Of a DNA stretch of 14,249 nucleotides, positions 12,347 to 14,249 are shown one piece after another. A model generated the notes under the pieces. That model was not told the DNA's origin. It made no database searches and worked only from the letters and a program-made list of their open reading frames with translations. The stretch is from Propionibacterium sp. GTDB taxonomy: Bacteria; Actinomycetota; Actinomycetes; Propionibacteriales; Propionibacteriaceae. The stretch spans positions 1 to 14,249 of the forward strand of contig DURG01000063.1 in NCBI GenBank assembly GCA_012837465.1. The letters are read 5' to 3'. Every line of letters begins with the position of its first letter. Position 1 is the stretch's first letter. Both the position numbers and the translations under genes were made by a program.

Positions 12347-13878
12347 TGACCTTCAGCCTCCGCTTCGCCGCGCACTCCGAGGTGGGCCGCATCCGCAAGA
12401 ACAACCAGGATGCCGGCTACGCCTCCCCCACCATGCTGCTCGTCGCAGACGGCATGGGTGGCGCGGCGGCCGGTGACCTGGCGTCCGCAGTCGCCGCGAC
12501 GGAGGCCGCGCGCTCGGATGCGCAGTGCGAGGTGCGCAACGCAGATGGCGAGGAGATGCTCGAGCGGATCGCCGGGATGATCGCCCGCTCCAACTCGAAG
12601 CTGTCGGACCTCATCGAATCCAACCTCGAACTCGACGGCATGGGCACCACCTTCTGCGGCGCCCTGTTCAACGGCACCCAGTTCGGGCTGGCCCACATCG
12701 GCGACTCCCGCGGCTACCTCCTGCGCGACGGCGAACTGACCCAACTGACGCACGACCACTCCTGGGTGCAGTCGCTGATCGACGAGGGCAAGATCACGCC
12801 CGCGCAGGCCGCCACCCACCCCCACCGCTCGCTCATCCTCAAGGTGCTCAACGGGCAGGTGCACTTCGAGCCGGATCTGTCCGTCCACGACGCGGCGCTC
12901 GGCGACCGCCTCATGTTCTGCTCCGACGGTCTCAGCGGCCTCGTCAACGACGAGGACATCCACCGGATCCTCGCCGGGGAGATCCCCGACGTTGCCGTCA
13001 AGAAGCTCGCCAAGCTGGCCAACGACCACGGCGGCCACGACAACATCACCATCGTCATCGGCGAGGTCGTCGACGCGGACGAGGAACTCGACGGCATCCC
13101 GCCCGTGCTGGTGGGCTCGGCCACGGAGGTGGACATCCCCCGCGCCGGAGGCCCCAAGTCGGAGCCGACGGGTGCCGGGTACCCCGAGCCGTCGTCGGAC
13201 GCGGATGTGGTGGTCGAGCACGGCGCGGACGAGGTCGCCCGGTACGCCCCCACGGAGGGCAAGCGACGCTGGCCCGGGGTCATCGCCACCGTCCTGGCCC
13301 TCGCGCTCGTGATCGGCGGCGGCTGGTGGGCCGCATCCTCCTATGTCGCCTCCCGCTACTTCATCTCCGCCGACGACGGGCACGTCGCCGTCTTCAACGG
13401 CCTGCCCGGCAACATGCTCGGCATGCAGATGCACTCGCTCATCGAGCGCACCGACATCCCGGTGGAGAACCTGCCGCGGTTCTACCGCAGCGAGGTCGAG
13501 ACATCGATCAGCGTGCGCGACCTGGCGTCGGCCGAGAACACCGTCGGCTCGCTGCGGACGCTGGCCGAGAACTGCGTCGCCATCCGTGAGCAGCGACGCG
13601 AGGCGCTCGAAAACCCGCCGAAGCCGCCCGCCTCGCCCGAGCCCACGGCGTCACCCACTCCGACGAACGAGCCGGAGCCTGAGCCTGAGTACACGGGCCC
13701 GGCGCTGCCCGCGGACCCGGCACTGACGATCACCCCGAACCCCCCGGCGACGGCGATGGTGCCGGAGTTCCTCCAGCCGTTCACCCCTCCGCCACCCGAG
13801 GAGACCCCCGAGCTCGCCGAGGAGCTGGCGACCCTGGAGCCGGCGCCTGGCGAAGAGGCCGACCTGGAGGACTGCTGA
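12346..13878 (+). CDS. pstP: PP2C-family Ser/Thr protein phosphatase PstP
   Basis: A 510-residue membrane phosphatase that reverses PknA/PknB phosphorylation. The cytoplasmic PP2C domain (~1-240) carries all metal-binding aspartates: Asp22 (NNQD), DGMGG at 35-39, Asp194 (CSDG) and Asp232 (GGHDN). GMGTTFCGAL and AHIGDSRGYLLRDG are also typical. A juxtamembrane linker leads to one membrane segment at ~311-334 and an outer domain. The protein ends in a Pro/Glu/Thr-rich tail (~420-510). Length and layout equal mycobacterial PstP. The start is GTG, overlapping the fhaB stop by one base, with GGAG five bases before it. It overlaps rodA as TGATG-type coupling. The outer part has Cys410 and a C-terminal Cys510. 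Confidence 0.95.
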   Translation: MTFSLRFAAHSEVGRIRKNNQDAGYASPTMLLVADGMGGAAAGDLASAVAATEAARSDAQCEVRNADGEEMLERIAGMIARSNSKLSDLIESNLELDGMGTTFCGALFNGTQFGLAHIGDSRGYLLRDGELTQLTHDHSWVQSLIDEGKITPAQAATHPHRSLILKVLNGQVHFEPDLSVHDAALGDRLMFCSDGLSGLVNDEDIHRILAGEIPDVAVKKLAKLANDHGGHDNITIVIGEVVDADEELDGIPPVLVGSATEVDIPRAGGPKSEPTGAGYPEPSSDADVVVEHGADEVARYAPTEGKRRWPGVIATVLALALVIGGGWWAASSYVASRYFISADDGHVAVFNGLPGNMLGMQMHSLIERTDIPVENLPRFYRSEVETSISVRDLASAENTVGSLRTLAENCVAIREQRREALENPPKPPASPEPTASPTPTNEPEPEPEYTGPALPADPALTITPNPPATAMVPEFLQPFTPPPPEETPELAEELATLEPAPGEEADLEDC

Positions 13879-14249
13879 TGTCCGCGCAGGCGCAGGTCCA
13901 GCCCCAGGTCGCCGATGAGGTGATCGTCTACAACAAGCGGCGCAACGTCGAACTGCTGTTGCTGCTCATGGCGCAGTCGTTCGGGTTCGCCGGGTGGGTG
14001 ATCACCCACCTCAACCTCTACGGCGAGCTGCCCACGAACATGCCGGTGGTCGCCGGCATCTGGTACGGCCTCGGCCTCGCCACGCACCTCGTCGTCCGCT
14101 TCCGCCTGCCCTACGCGGATCCGGTGATCCTGCCCAGCGTGTTCCTGCTCAACGGGCTGGGCCTGGCGATGATCTACCGGATCGACCAGATCCCCGAGCC
14201 GGTGCGCACGGATTCGACCATGCAGTTGCTGTGGACGGCGCTGGGCCTC
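13878..14249 (+). CDS. rodA: RodA (SEDS peptidoglycan polymerase), 5' part only
   Basis: The first 124 codons of a gene cut by the right edge of the window. ATG 13878 overlaps the pstP stop by one base, with GGAGG seven bases before it. After a Gln-rich start and VYNKRRNVELLLLL come hydrophobic segments at ~24-43, ~54-75 and ~81-100. The last ends in LNGLGLAMIYRID, a hallmark of the FtsW/RodA/SpoVE family. RodA polymerises lipid II glycan strands together with a class B PBP. Assignment as RodA rather than FtsW rests on position after pstP, as in the conserved actinobacterial fhaA-fhaB-pstP-rodA-pbpA-pknA-pknB operon. Confidence 0.92.
   Translation, partial: MSAQAQVQPQVADEVIVYNKRRNVELLLLLMAQSFGFAGWVITHLNLYGELPTNMPVVAGIWYGLGLATHLVVRFRLPYADPVILPSVFLLNGLGLAMIYRIDQIPEPVRTDSTMQLLWTALGL

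Noticed and set aside
12343..13434. A 363-codon minus-strand open frame within pstP
   Set aside because: Shadow of the PP2C gene, whose metal-binding motifs are all intact on the plus strand.
13615..13700. Pro/Glu/Thr repeats in the pstP 3' part as a possible tandem repeat
   Set aside because: Low-complexity coding DNA for a Pro-rich tail, common in extracytoplasmic actinobacterial proteins; no regular unit.

Overview
The window is very GC-rich, coding-dense DNA with C/G-ending codons. Several starts sit six or seven bases behind a TAnnnT hexamer, as in leaderless actinobacterial genes. An fhaA-fhaB-pstP-rodA cluster, a MeaB GTPase and a dTDP-sugar locus together point to a high-GC actinobacterium. 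Something near the Propionibacteriaceae is my inference; no marker here fixes the genus.

Left part (1-4043): a ThuA-like protein (minus) is divergent from a zinc-dependent alcohol dehydrogenase (plus). The dehydrogenase converges on a BCCT betaine/choline-type transporter (minus). The 168-base gap between those two holds a hairpin and a degenerate tRNA-like stretch.

Middle part (4044-7520): a nucleotide-sugar locus. rfbB (dTDP-glucose 4,6-dehydratase) is followed by a nine-codon leaderless-looking ORF whose stop overlaps the start of an RmlC-RmlD fusion. The RmlD half of that fusion is shortened and lacks the usual Tyr/Lys pair. Its stop overlaps a HPr-kinase-like protein with a C-terminal PqqD-like domain. 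rfbA is not in the window. A large inverted repeat ends the locus. It faces the 3' end of a minus-strand membrane protein with two DUF2207-like domains.

Right part (9960-14249): a meaB GTPase gene starts divergently from the DUF2207 gene. After a 147-base gap with a dyad and a good -10 hexamer comes the conserved cell-growth/division signalling operon fhaA-fhaB-pstP-rodA, with overlapping or abutting genes. rodA runs off the right edge. pbpA and the Ser/Thr kinases pknA/pknB would be expected next.

The rfbB/microORF/RmlCD/HprK-PqqD locus is the most unusual part: a sugar-nucleotide pathway enzyme with a probably inactive reductase half is coupled to a small-molecule- or peptide-kinase-like protein with a peptide-binding type domain. 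No CRISPR array, transposase, rRNA or intact tRNA gene was seen.
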